A stretch of 64,000 nt of DNA from Morella rubra (Eukaryota; Streptophyta; Magnoliopsida; Fagales; Myricaceae). Positions within the stretch are counted from its first letter, which is position 1; every line of letters begins with the position of its first letter. The position numbers were made by a program, and so were the translations under genes. Shown here in pieces: positions 1 to 12,900 of this stretch. The notes below the pieces were generated by a model. That model saw only the letters and a program-made list of their open reading frames with translations. It had not been told where the DNA came from and did no database searches. Where the stretch lies: the NCBI GenBank assembly GCA_003952965.2, contig CM025855.1, positions 29,933,609 through 29,997,608 of the forward strand. The letters run 5' to 3'.

Positions 1-2055
1 ACTAACTAGAGCTTAAGAAAAAAAAGGATTAAAAACAAGCGGCCCATTCATATGTACAGGACAAACCCAAATGTTGTAGTAACAGCCCATTATCATTTTT
101 CCTGGCCCGGCTCTTAATTGGCTATCTTCTAGGCATGGGTTTCATAATTTTTTTTTTCCCTAAATCCAAGGCGCCCTGCTAGCTAAAACTCAATTCTCCC
201 ATGAATCCGAAAAGAACAAAATAGAAAGGAGAATGGTAGACATAAAAGGGTAAGTAGATTTCAAAAACTTTATTCGCAATTAATCCCCGACTATTTAATG
301 GAAATCCCTCGATGTCGTTACTTTAAAATATTTAATTTCTTTATAAAGAGCAAAATTAAAGGAAATCTTCGTGTCCACGTGATTTTCACCAACGTGGGGT
401 CCTCTTAATGGAAAAGTCAGTGACCTGAGTCAGATTGCAGAGCGGAAGGCAAACTCTTCTTCCTCAAGCAGTGGAGGTGATGTCAAGTCCAGCCTAACAT
501 ACACGAGCTTTCCAACTTTTTCTGACAAATCCAACTCACCGTGCACATAAGGACACAATCTTCCCTCCACTTGTGTTCCCCACTCCCTCGGGCCTCGAAG
601 CTGCCCGTAGAGAGAGAGGTCACGATGAGGACGACCTCAGATCTCTTGATATGAGCTCTCTCATAATTTTAAGGATTTGAGTGTTGAGGCTAAAGGCTCA
701 TACCATGTCAGCAGCCAGCCCTGTTACGCCGATTGACGAGATTTTCCACAAGAAAAACATGTCGTTAGAGACACGTTAGAGCACAAAAAGAACACGCATC
801 TGTTGTTCCCTTAAAACAACGTGAGATTACGCCAACATCGCTTCTTATCGTGAATATGAATCACAGTGTCTGACACGACCTGTAAAAGTTAACTGAGTTT
901 GGATTTTTGGGTCAACACAGATCAACCACCTCCATCAATGGATAAGATTGTTTTGATGCGTGTCAAAGTTTTTGAAAAATTTGACCTCAATGAACACCAC
1001 TTGTCAAAGTCCATGAGTTTGCTGTGTGCCCACAGGAGAGAGATCCCCACCCCCCCCCCCGGCGCACCACAAATAAACAAACAGAGCGTGCCTTAGGAAG
1101 TGTTTGTACGAGGGTGACCTCACCAAATGCTTTTTCTTCAGACAAATCATGATGGCACTCTCAAATTATGGACGTGTTTCTCTTTTGTCACTCAACACTG
1201 AAAGAGATTTGGATTGGATTAAATTTCAGAACACATAATTTGAAAAAGGTAGTCTTTTTGTTTTTTGGCTTAGCAAATAAAGGTGGTTAAACACTAGGCT
1301 CAAAGCACTCGCAACCGGCGGAGGCTAACGTGTGGCGCATCTATTTGTCCACGTGACAAGTTTGGCCGTTTCCTTTCCCAGGAAGAGTCCCAATAAAATA
1401 GCAACTGGTGGGTTATGTTTCGTTCATTTGCTGACACCGAAGAGAAACTAAAACCTCGTGGCCCCGTAAATTGTAGGCCGCGAGTTGTTCTCCTAGTCCT
1501 AGTTTGCTTCTGTTCTCTTTCTCGCTCTCCTTGCTAGAGAAGGGAAAAATAAGATCCAGAAAGGAGCGGGAATATTCAGAAGTAGAGGAGGGTTTGGCTT
1601 AGTTGTATCCTAGGATCTGTTACTTTGCAAGGAATGAAACAAAGGTTTGGCGGGTACAGAGTGAAAAGGTGATAACAAAGGTTTTTGTTTTTGCATTCTG
1701 TAAAGTTATAAAGGAGGGTAGGAATTTATCAAGGGATATACTTTATATCCTAGTGGGTCGCTTGTTTTAAGTAGGGATAGAGAATTCATGAATTTGCAAT
1801 CTTTCTTAGCAGAAGATATTGATTGTAAAAACCCATATACAGTCACTTACATACACATGTTACTTCGTAATCCATAATGATTCTGATTCGTTTTATATGC
1901 AAAAATGGGTGGCAAGATTTGTACATTTTTGGAGGATAATATTAAGAATAATAGAGAGGAAATTTAGGGCATATACTCGACAAAGGTGACAACGGTCTCG
2001 CTGTGTTATTGAGAGATATGTTCAGCGTGACTCGGTTGATAGAACGAGAAATCAA
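1..2055. other. Intergenic DNA upstream of the BAC2-like gene
   Basis: No convincing gene is visible. The stretch is AT-rich with a C homopolymer near 1050–1062 and scattered short open frames lacking family resemblance. From roughly 1500 onward it should hold the promoter and leader of the carrier gene, but no clear TATA box could be assigned. From about 1900 the text becomes irregular in the same way as the damaged first exon that follows, so base accuracy here is doubtful. Confidence 0.5.
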
Positions 2056-4348
2056 ATGTGGTCCTTACTGAGCCTAGAGTTTCTGATAAGCATAGTGGTA
2101 TTATAGAGAATTTGTGATAGAGAGAGTTGTGATGGTGAGTTTTTGCTGAGGGTTGTGGTGTCCGGTTATCCGCTCGACACGCTTCGTATCCGGCAACAGC
2201 AATAACGGGAATGCCGGGTTGCTGCTCCTAGCAATGTGCAAGTCTCTCCTACAGGGAAGGGCGTGGAGCATCGTGTACGAGTATGTGTGCGCGCGTTGGC
2301 TTGTTCTGTCGACTTCCGGTCTGTTCTTTTCTTTGTTTCAACCGCTAGCTTTAGATTCATGTATCTTTATTTTTGTTAGCGCGTCTATCCTTAAATGTCG
2401 TATGCACGACCTAGTGACGATCATTGCATGTCTTCGTGGTATTCTCTGATTCGAGTATCGATGTGCCGTGCTGTGTTTTGGGTAACCATACGAGTGGAGG
2501 GTCTGCTCAGAAGATATCTGTCCCCTCGCACATTATTAGTAAAGTGGCTTCAACAGCCGCGCGCTCTCGTAAATACATATACGCTCTCTCCATTCCAAAC
2601 CTTGAAGTCATGGCCTACATATAGGCTCTAAAATTTGGATTGTTAGTAGTCGGTGTTCCATGCGTTATGAGACGATAGATGACTCTGCTCATTGCTGCCA
2701 GAGAGTCGCTCGATATATAGATACTCGTAGAGAAATAGCATGCTCTCTCTCTGTCTACTTGTGATGCAGTGTTGGATAGCTCCTCCTGTGTGATACTGTT
2801 GATAGGCATCTTCTCGTGAGAGTCTTTCACTGAGTGGCTCTATATACTCTTCTCTCTGGGACGAAAGTGTATTGGGATGGGTCCTCCCATGGGGACCGTG
2901 TTCGTGATTGGAACTCTGAGCCGTCTCAGTACGGTGCTTGTTCATTAGGGCGCACGCCTATGTGTGCGAAGGGTCTTGATCTCACTTCTTGAGGGGCCGG
3001 AATCTTGCATTCCCGTACCCGGCCCATTGAAATACGCAAGAAATGGTCTCGACATAGATTTACCTTGAGGTAATTAATTGGTACTTGTTCTTAGAGGACA
3101 GAGACAAGAGCATAAAATTCTTTTGCCCGAGAAAATAAGAAGTGCCTTCCTCAACAGTTGGCGCTCCCTCTAGCCCTATCCAGGAACGCTACTGGTACCT
3201 TTCTCCCGAAGCTCTTTGCCTCTTGTGCCTGCGATGCCTATGCTTGGGGTTTGGGGCCGAGATTTTTGTACATGTAGCAAAGGTATATAATAGTCTGCAA
3301 TACTTCCAATGCACAAGCACGTTGACTCACCAAAACGTGCATGGTCTGTCTTTCAGTAGAAAGATGCTGTCATCGGCATGGTGCCCCAAATATAACGCAA
3401 ATACTCGGTGCTCGCTATCCAATAAGATAAGTAGCCAAAAACATTAACCTTCACAGTCAACATTTTATGCAATATATGTCCCATTCTTGGTCCAGCAAAA
3501 AGGAAATAAAGAAAAGGTAAGGTGTACTTTCCTGGTCTCAAACCTTGTACATGTCTAAGCTTTAGGTATGTGCACGTCTACAATTTGATTTCAGATTTCA
3601 ATGTCATGTTTTTTGGTGTAGAAAATGCTGACTATTCATGTTTTGCACGTTGCAGAATGCAATGGTTTTCCAGATCTATGCTGTCCTCTCCCGAGCATTC
3701 GACTCATCTGTTTCCAGTAAGGATCCTCCTTCCTACAAAGGTGTTGCTCTAGGAGGATTTGGTACTGGCGCTCTTCAGAGCCTACTGCTCACTCCAGTAG
3801 AATTAGTTAAAATCCGACTTCAGTTGCAGAATAATAGCTATGCTAAACTTCATGAGGCAGATTCTCACAAAGGCCCAATAAGCGTTGCCAAACGCATATT
3901 CAAAGCAGAAGGTTTAAGGGGAATGTACCGAGGTCTTACCATAACTGTGCTCAGGGATGCACCCTCTCATTGTTTCTACTTCTGGACATATGAGTATATG
4001 AGAGAGCAACTTCACCCAGGTTGCAGAAAGAGCGGCCAAGAAAGCGTAAAAACAATGTTGGTATCAGGAGGGCTAGCGGGAGTTGCTAGCTGGGTTTGCT
4101 GCTATCCCTTGGATGTTATAAAGACCAGACTACAAGCTCAATCGCTATCCCCTCTACCGAAGTATACTGGCATTGTTGACTGCTTCCGCAAGAGTGTAAA
4201 AGAAGAGGGATACAGGGTGCTCTGGCGAGGATTAGGAACTGCTGTTGCTAGGGCATTTGTGGTGAATGGGGCTATATTTTCTGCTTATGAGATGGCTCTG
4301 AGGTGCCTTTTTAACAATGGAAGCATTCAAACTGAGACTGCAATTTAG
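2056..4348 (+). CDS. BAC2: Mitochondrial basic amino acid (arginine/ornithine) carrier, BAC2-like; first exon damaged
   Basis: Mitochondrial carrier family member of the inner membrane. Family knowledge: BAC2 exchanges arginine, ornithine and other basic amino acids. Exon 2 (3656–4348, after a TTGCAG acceptor) is intact and encodes 230 residues with two carrier signatures, PVELVK and PLDVIK, and the conserved FVVNGAIFSAYE ending. Exon 1 can be recognised at about 2056–2318: REFV at 2113, then GYPLDTLRIRQQ at 2164–2199 (first carrier signature), followed by a GT donor at 2319. As given, this exon carries an in-frame TAA at 2203 and several apparent small indels, so no open frame joins it to exon 2. 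The remnants cover the expected N-terminal repeat, about 85–90 residues. Either these are uncorrected long-read errors or the locus is a pseudogene; the perfect second exon favours errors. The single intron (about 2319–3655) sits where BAC2 genes have theirs, as I recall. Confidence 0.8.
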
Positions 4349-5505
4349 GAAATACTCTTCCCAGGAAAAATGTTCAGCTTGTACGCCAATCATATTCTAT
4401 ATTTATAATTTATTAGCACAAGCTATAGGAACAGTTAACGATTCTGTGTAATATGTCATTATCTTTAATTTAAACCGCTGCGTGATGCAGTCTTCAAAGA
4501 TGTCTACTTTTAAAAATAAGGAAATGCAATTTGGAAGAAGTACAAGACTTGGTACTGAAGCTTATGGCTCTGCTGTGCTTTAAGTTAATTGGCAACTTAT
4601 ATTGGCTACCTGGCTTTTAAAAGATTTAACAATGGTTGTGCAACTCTTCACTTTATTAGTGCGGAAATATCACCTCAAGATTTCGACAAGTTGATTAGCC
4701 AGTTCATCTTATCAAAATTCTGCAAACTTCCAAACAGTGAGGGGCTGCATCAGATTCATCGTTTAACGAAAAAACGACATAAGAGGGTGGAATATTGTCC
4801 TCCATAACAATTATCTTACAAAAGCAATATACATCATACGTGGCTCATAATGGATAAGAGATACAGTGTACAACATTTATGTTCAAACCATTCGTTATGG
4901 TCTTCTCTGCAAGCATCGTCTAACCCGGAGAGGCCTCTGCCATCACGTCAGGATCAGCATTCCAGTCCCGCCAACTGCATCAAGATTCGAGAGCGCTGCC
5001 TCTGCAGCAGTCACAACTCCACAATGCCTCCTGTAGAAAACTGCGCAACAGGAAGCCTACCTATTTGCTTTTTGAGCTATACAAAAACCTTGTTTTCATA
5101 AAACCGTCAATTCACTTTCTCTTGTTGACCTCACAACCTGTCTGATAAGCCCCGCCAAGATAAGTCTTCCTGTCAAATGATCGCCATCCTATATACTCAT
5201 CAATATTCTCTCAGGTGACAGCACTCAGTTACTTTTAAACCAATTGCACTGCAAATTTATGCTTCCTACTGAGCCATGTCATCGACCAGTGCAGCACTCT
5301 TGACACTTTAATCCGCCCAAGCAGCTTTCGACATCTAGGCTCCAACAAAAAGTGAAAAATCACCCCTTCCAGTTAGACTGAAGTGTTTGGTCTTTCATTC
5401 TCCGGCCGTGACTGGACGTTCAATCGTCTAAGAGAGGCAGGTCAGGCATGTCAATCATTTACTCAGTTAATTACTATGGGGGGCTGTGGATCGAATGACT
5501 ATGAG
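4349..5505. other. 3' flank of the BAC2-like gene up to the first gap
   Basis: The first few hundred bases are AT-rich and probably hold the 3' untranslated region. The remainder has only short open frames without recognisable domains. Nothing further can be supported before the N run begins at 5506. Confidence 0.4.
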
Positions 5506-6505
5506 NNNNNNNNNNNNNNNNNNNNNNNNNNNNNNNNNNNNNNNNNNNNNNNNNNNNNNNNNNNNNNNNNNNNNNNNNNNNNNNNNNNNNNNNNNNNNNN
5601 NNNNNNNNNNNNNNNNNNNNNNNNNNNNNNNNNNNNNNNNNNNNNNNNNNNNNNNNNNNNNNNNNNNNNNNNNNNNNNNNNNNNNNNNNNNNNNNNNNNN
5701 NNNNNNNNNNNNNNNNNNNNNNNNNNNNNNNNNNNNNNNNNNNNNNNNNNNNNNNNNNNNNNNNNNNNNNNNNNNNNNNNNNNNNNNNNNNNNNNNNNNN
5801 NNNNNNNNNNNNNNNNNNNNNNNNNNNNNNNNNNNNNNNNNNNNNNNNNNNNNNNNNNNNNNNNNNNNNNNNNNNNNNNNNNNNNNNNNNNNNNNNNNNN
5901 NNNNNNNNNNNNNNNNNNNNNNNNNNNNNNNNNNNNNNNNNNNNNNNNNNNNNNNNNNNNNNNNNNNNNNNNNNNNNNNNNNNNNNNNNNNNNNNNNNNN
6001 NNNNNNNNNNNNNNNNNNNNNNNNNNNNNNNNNNNNNNNNNNNNNNNNNNNNNNNNNNNNNNNNNNNNNNNNNNNNNNNNNNNNNNNNNNNNNNNNNNNN
6101 NNNNNNNNNNNNNNNNNNNNNNNNNNNNNNNNNNNNNNNNNNNNNNNNNNNNNNNNNNNNNNNNNNNNNNNNNNNNNNNNNNNNNNNNNNNNNNNNNNNN
6201 NNNNNNNNNNNNNNNNNNNNNNNNNNNNNNNNNNNNNNNNNNNNNNNNNNNNNNNNNNNNNNNNNNNNNNNNNNNNNNNNNNNNNNNNNNNNNNNNNNNN
6301 NNNNNNNNNNNNNNNNNNNNNNNNNNNNNNNNNNNNNNNNNNNNNNNNNNNNNNNNNNNNNNNNNNNNNNNNNNNNNNNNNNNNNNNNNNNNNNNNNNNN
6401 NNNNNNNNNNNNNNNNNNNNNNNNNNNNNNNNNNNNNNNNNNNNNNNNNNNNNNNNNNNNNNNNNNNNNNNNNNNNNNNNNNNNNNNNNNNNNNNNNNNN
6501 NNNNN
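5506..6505. other. Assembly gap (1000 N)
   Basis: A run of exactly 1000 unknown bases, a conventional placeholder length, so the true distance is not known. Any open frame crossing it is an artefact. Confidence 0.99.
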
Positions 6506-6574
6506 GAATTTGTTGTTAGATAATCAATCCCTTAACCCAGTATTGAGATGTCAATAATCACGTCATTTTAAAAA

Positions 6575-7250
6575 CAATAAGGTTTTAGGTCATGGTTCAC
6601 CTTATCAGGTCTGACACAAAATCAGCCACGTTCAATCATTGCCAACAACTTCAGCCAATGTGGACTCTTTCAATCCCTATATCTCACAAGAACCTTCCTA
6701 GTCGATTTTCACATTCATATGTTTATTTCTTAAAAACTGGAAAATCATCTCAAAGAGTTCTTAGGTCAAGTTTCACTCTTAAATCTTCTCACTGCATTCC
6801 CTCGGCATCACAATACCCTAATTCAGATTTTAGACTCCAATTACATCAAAAAAAGTAAACGTAAAAAGGAAAAGAAGAATATCACCCACAAAGAAAAGAA
6901 CACCAATCGGGGAAAAAATGTATTAAAAAAATAAATAAATTACGCACAAAAATCAAGGAACACAAAATCAACTAAAAGAAACAAAGAAAACGAAAAGAAA
7001 CAAGAACATAAATAAACCAACATAACAAAACAGAAAAGGGCAAAAAAGAATATTAATTAGCAAATAACAAAACAAAACATAAAAGTATAAACAAAAAGTA
7101 AAAAGAAAGAGGAAACAAAACATTAATCGTTAAATAAAAGAATACAAGTTTGGAAAAATGTATAAAGTCCAAAAATAAATGAATGGTTGAGAAGATTGGT
7201 AAAAGCAGAGTAACAACACACAAGGTCACAACAATCGAATATATCACCCC
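6575..7250 (+). repeat. Segmental duplicate, copy A (partner at 11985–12900)
   Basis: This is the best preserved pair in the array. Both copies begin with an 'aggttttaggtcatggttca' stretch, run through 'cttcagccaatgtggactct', then an A-rich tract with the aagaatatcac motif, and end near 'gagaagattggtaaaagcag'. Differences are mostly substitutions plus an A-rich expansion in the partner. They are direct repeats about 5.4 kb apart. Confidence 0.75.
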
Positions 7251-7994
7251 ACCCATTTAATATATACAAGGCCCGTTGATAAAGGAAAGTCTCTAAAATT
7301 TGAAACACTTTTCAGGGTCGACTGGATAGGCTTGCTTTTTGTTTTGCAACTATAAAGACATTTTGAAATCATTTTCTGTACGTATCAAATATTTCTTTAA
7401 TTTCACAAAATAGTAAACAACCAAATGTTCATAACTTAGGAATACATCTAACCCCATTCATAAAAAAGTAGGGATACTGTGATGTTTTTCCGCTCAAAAT
7501 AGTAAAGAACAAAATGTTCCAAATGGTTTTGCCCACACTATACTTTTGTCCATAATCCCATGATTAGTATCTAAACACCTCATATTTTGCGTTACATACC
7601 ATCCAGGTTTTGATCCTGAGTACCATAAATTCATCTCACCTTATCACCTCTGATCACATTACAAAAATTCAAGATTGGAGCATGAGACAGCAAAAACCCA
7701 ATCCAGTCTTCACCAATAATCACTAACTTCTCGGTAATTCATTCCTAAAGGATAGCAAGAGATCATAGCCTAGGACATTTTTGTGGGTCCACCCTATCTT
7801 CCAAAGTGTCCACTTCTACGATTCAAAAGTCTATAAGCTCAACTCGTGAAACAATAATCATACTTCCGCTGCTCAATCATAAAAAAACCTTATATCCACA
7901 GTATTGCAAAACTATCAGCTGAATGACAAGTCAGCAAAAAGTTCTTCAGTCATGGTCAAACTTACCATGTTTGACACTACACAATATTGTCAAA

Positions 7995-8107
7995 TCATAG
8001 CCTAGAATTCAGACAATGCCAATTCTTTCAATCCTTAGATCTCATATATGTCATAGCCTAGAACTTCAGACAATGCCAATTCTTTCAATCCTTAGATCTC
8101 ATATACA
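7995..8107 (+). repeat. Tandem duplication, 56-bp unit
   Basis: Two adjacent copies (7995–8050 and 8051–8107), each starting tcatagcctagaa and ending ctcatata. They differ by only a few bases, so this is a recent event inside the older repeat array. Confidence 0.9.
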
Positions 8108-10131
8108 TGGTCTGTCCTAATCAGCTTCCACATTCATATTTCTATTTTTCAAGCACTAAAAGTCATGTCATACTAAATGTAAAATCTTCCTTCCATTAGA
8201 AATCTTGAAGAATTAAACATCATGCTTACACATGCCTAGCCTATCAAAAACGGAAAAAAAAAAAACCCTATCTTGCTAAGATAGCTAGAGTCCTTTCCTG
8301 GTGTCATTATTCACTTCCTTTTCCACTGTCATTGTTTACTTCTTCTTCTTTTTTGTCAACCTCAAGACACATTGTAGCATCAAATCTTGTCTTTAGGAGG
8401 CTGCAATCACAATAAAATTATCTTGGTATCCTTTTGGAACAAATCACTTTCAAAAGTTGTTTCCACTAACCCACATTAGGATTCAACTGAACATCAAACA
8501 TAGCCACTTGAGATACAGAAAACAATCACAATGCTTCCAAACGTTTCCCTCCCTCTTTACTGAAACCTTGGTACCCAAAACTATGCTTGATTTATTTACT
8601 AGAGCTCTTTCTCTTTTACTCATTCTTTCTTTTAGATCTCCTCTCATGTTTTCAAATCCACTGTTATCTCGTTTTCAGTCGTAATACTTACTCAACATTC
8701 TGTCTTCTTTTCCACACAAGTCGGCACATATATTTTGGACTTTTCTTCCTATAGTTCATTAGTCTCATATTCCAATCCATTTTCAAACACCTCATGTCCA
8801 TACTCTGTCCCATCTATAAATCACCAAGTACTACTTGATAATAATAACCATTGTCTGTTTACTTATTCAAAGAGACTTTGAAAATAATCATTTCTAGAAA
8901 GGATCATTGATACTAATATCATTTTATCAACTTCAAATAAGTAAATGTACATTCCTCAAAATAGATGGAACCATATTTATCAAACAAGTGTGGGTACTTC
9001 ACTACTTCCCACAACCCTTGCATACAATATTACTTTGTCCAAAGTACCACAATTAACATCCAAGCTCCTCATATTTCACCTCCATCTATCCAGGTTCTAA
9101 TCTTGATCACACTAAAATCATCTCGATGCATCCCCTAGGCATCACATTATGCCAATTCAAAATGGAGCTTCAGATCCCAATAACTAATTTTGAGTCTTAG
9201 ACTACGATCACTTACTGCCAATCACTATTTCTTTCATGAAAGATCACCGTACATCGTAGTTCTTATGTCATGGTTCACCTTATGAGGTCTGACCCAAAAA
9301 TCAGTCATTCCCAATAATTTCCTACAACCTCAGACCATGTCAACTTTTTATATCCTTAGATCCTATATTCTATCCTTAGATCCTATACATTATCCATCCG
9401 TGGATTTTCCCATTCATATGTCCATTCCACTACAAATGGAAGTCCTGTGCTTAATGCAAAATCATTGGTGCATAAAAAGTCTTGTAGAAGTATCCATTAT
9501 AGTTACTTATATACCTAACCTCTCACAGATATAAAGGTTTCTTTTTTACCTTCTGATCATTCATACCTAGTTTGAGTCCTTTCAGGGTCATGGATATCTT
9601 CTATTTCCTCTTTCAAGCATAACTTAGGATATTGCTTTAGGAGACCTCAAGAAAATAGCTCCAATTTAATCATTATCAGATTGCACTTATCACACCTACT
9701 CTTTCGGAGGTTCCAATCGCAAATCAACTTCTCGTTATTTATTTGCAACAAACCACTTTAGAAATTACTTTCCGAAACCCACCTTCATATTCAACTATAC
9801 ATCTACCATAGACATGATTGATCAAATTCTTCAAATTCTTACCCAAAACAAAACTTTTGGAGGATTTTCACTTAGCCACCTAAGATTTATCAATTTGCTA
9901 CTCAATCAACTTCAACCCATGCCAAAAAAACATAACTCTACCAAAGCTTTCCATTTCCATGATTTCTTTACTCAAGCTCTCTTTCTTGTTCACGGTTTCT
10001 CTCAATTCTTCTAAACACCTATGAAAGTGGGAACTTTTGGTCTCCTTATATAGTGGCTTCTACTTAAGAAAATGTCAACACCTTGGTGTGAGGTGTAGAC
10101 TTTCATTGGTTGGGGAATCAAAATCTAGAAG

Positions 10132-10255
10132 CCTCATTTGTTGGTTGTCATCTTTGCTAGCTTACAAGTCTCAACTCATTTGAATGTAAAACCTAAAAAC
10201 CTCATTTGTTGGTTGTCATCTTCTCTAGCTTACAAGTCTCAACTCATTTGAATGT
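10132..10255 (+). repeat. Tandem duplication, about 68-bp period
   Basis: The 56-base block starting cctcatttgttggttgtcat appears at 10132–10187 and again at 10200–10255, with two mismatches and a 12-base spacer. Confidence 0.9.
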
Positions 10256-11243
10256 TTCAATGGAAAATGACTCCTCAGCTTTCATCTTCAAGTCCTTTCA
10301 AGTCGTCCTTTGGATTTACTGTCATGTCTTCTTCAAAAATTCCTCACATCCTCAATTATCTTGATTTCCTCCTTAATACTTTCCCAAGACTCTTATATGT
10401 TCACTTCTTCCACAAATATGTCATCACAGTATATTTTGGACTTAAAATTAATACCTCATCAGACTCACTTTTGATCCGTTGTCAAACATCTCATGACCAA
10501 CTAATCGTGAAACCATCACATCTATTTGATACACTAGGTCTGCAGTGTCAGGAAAAACCTCTAAAAGCTAGGAAAATTTTCAAGGTGCAACGAACGAGAT
10601 TGCATTTTCTTTTGCCTAATTCAAAGACATTTTGAAATGATTTCTACTCAGAATCATTGATATTTCTCCCCTGACACCAAATTTACAATAATCAATTGTC
10701 CAGACCTTGGAACATATCAAAGCCTTTTTATCACAGAAGTGCGGATACTTGGGACATATTTCTTCATTGAGTTCCTACATGCCTTTGAGTACATAATACA
10801 TTCCGTAGTGCATCAAAAAATATCTAACCTCTTCATATTTTATCTCATATATCCATCCGGGTTCAAATCTTGATTACTCCAAAATCGTCTTGCTCCATCC
10901 CCTACGCATCACATTGCACTAATTTAAATTGGAGCTTTCCATGCCAAAAACTCAATTGGGTCTTAAACTATGATCACTTGCTTGTTACTTTTTCATTTCT
11001 GAAGGATCAACACAAATCATAGCCTAGGAGATCTTTTGTGGGTGTCCAACTTACATTCCAAAATAGGTGTTGCTAGTACCAATTGGAAGTCTTTAATCTC
11101 AACTCCTAAATTTAAACTAATTGTAACCACATAACTGCAACGTACTCTAATAAAATAAACTTATATGTTATCACAACTCTATCAGTCGTATTACTAATAA
11201 AAACAAGTTCTTAGGTCAAGGTTCACCTTAACATGCATGTCTC

Positions 11244-11361
11244 ACACTACATGAGTTTTCTTTTTTTTTGATAAGTAATAATTTTATTAAAAACGTAACA
11301 ACAGCACAAGGGACTATACCAAAATCACCTAAACCATACAAACATACACTACATGAGTTTT
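11244..11361 (-). mobile_element. Short retroposed insertion with 16-bp target-site duplication
   Basis: The 16-base word acactacatgagtttt occurs exactly at 11244–11259 and 11346–11361. Between them lies an 86-base insert that starts with a T tract followed by gataagtaataattttattaa. Read on the minus strand this is a 3' end with a poly-A tail. The layout (tail, long variable target duplication) is the hallmark of LINE/SINE-type target-primed insertion, here a very short 5'-truncated copy. The T tract directly abuts the target duplication. Confidence 0.85.
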
Positions 11362-11984
11362 GTTCAATCATTGTCTAAAACTTCAGCCAATGTGAAAATT
11401 TTTCTATCCTTTGAGCCAATACGAAATTTCTCTATCATTTGATCACACACAAGGTCCATCCTAGTCAGCTTCCACATTCATATGCCTATTCCTTGAGCAC
11501 CAAATTGTAAACAATCAATTTCTCATACCTCAAAATAAATAGGAAAATATTTATCAAACAAGTGGCGGGTACTTCTGATATATTTCCTCGTCGAGTTTGT
11601 AGATGACTTTGTGTACATTCTTTGTCCAATGTACCTTGAGCAATATCTAACCTCCTAAAACTCTATCTCATACATCAATCCAAGTTCTGATCTTCATCAA
11701 GCTAAAATCATCTAGCTGCATCCCCAAGCCATCACATTTCTTGAATTCAAATTGGAGCTTTAAATGCCCAATGGAATTGAGTCTTAAACAATGATCGATA
11801 ACTTTGAAAATTTTTATTTCTAAAGTATCACCACAGATCATAGGCTAGGAGATTTTTTAGGGTCTCCAACTTAACTTCCAAATAATGTGAACAATCAGAA
11901 GTCTATAACCTCAATTTGTGAATTTGATTTGTTAGAAATCAATCAAGCTTCACACTATTGAAATGTCAAGAATTGTATTATTTT

Positions 11985-12900
11985 AAAAACAAAAGGTTTT
12001 AGGTCATGGTTCACCTTATCAGGTATGACACAAAATCAGCCACTTTCAATCATTGCCAACAACTTCAGCCAATGTGGACTCTTTCTATCCATATATATCA
12101 CACAAGAACCTTCCTAGTTGATTTTACATTCACAATGTCTATTCTTTTAAGACTGGAAAAAGAGTTCTAAGGTCAAGGTTCACTCTAAAATCTTCTCGTT
12201 GTGTTCCCTTGGCATCACAATACCCTAATTAGATTGGAGCTTTAGATGCCAATTACATCAAAAAAGTAAATGGAAAAAGGAAAAGAAGAATATCACTCAG
12301 CAAAGAAAATATCACCAGTTGGGAAAAAATTATAAAAATAAAAAATAAATGAATTACCTACAAAAATCAAGGAACACGAAATAAACAAGGAAGACAAAAA
12401 AAACAACAGAATATAAATAAATCAACATAACAAAACAGAAAAGGGACAAGGGAAAAAAAGAATATTAATTAGCAAATAAAAAAACAATACATAGAAGTAT
12501 AAACAAACAGGAAAAAGGAAAAAAAAATATATTAATTAGCAAATAAAAGAATACCAATTTGGAAAAATATATAAAATTCAGAATGAAATAAGTTATACAA
12601 CAAAAATCAAACGAAAATGTCACATAAAGTAAAATTAAAACTAACCTCGGGAAAATACAATATAAAAAAATAAACGTTAAAATGAAATAAACAAGAAACT
12701 TATAATAAAAAATAAAACAAAAAATAAACAGAAAGAGGAAAGAAAACATCAATCGGCAAATAAAAGAATATACAAGTTTTGAAAAATATATATAGTCCAA
12801 AAATAAATGAATGACTGAGAAGATTGGTAAAAGCAGTGTAACAATCTAGCATGAACCATTATATTATGATGGCGCAACAACACACAAGGTCACAAAAATT
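11985..12900 (+). repeat. Segmental duplicate, copy B (partner at 6575–7250)
   Basis: Direct repeat of copy A in the same orientation. It is longer because the A-rich middle (about 12480–12780) is partly duplicated and extended. The final portion includes the acaacacacaaggtcaca motif, also found in copy A near 7213. Confidence 0.7.

Larger units (their letters stand above)
6506..12900. repeat. Decayed array of long, related non-coding repeats
   Basis: The whole stretch is built from diverged copies of a common unit. The phrase tcatggttcacctta recurs near 6592 and 12006, with variants at 7954, 9271 and 11215. A block containing atcatagcctagga recurs near 7765, 11020 and 11840. A block reading catcacatt…ttggagctt follows a tcatattt/atccaggtt block near 7580, 9060, 10840 and 11660. 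A block with aacaagtg…gggtact recurs near 8980, 10720 and 11550. The spacing between copies is uneven (about 0.8–1.8 kb). No open frame longer than about 130 codons exists and none resembles a known protein. The origin is unknown; it may be an expanded non-autonomous element or eroded duplicated gene flanks. Confidence 0.7.

Noticed and set aside
5383..6523. Long open frames across the first N run
   Set aside because: They exist only because N codons contain no stops; the flanking residues show no family.
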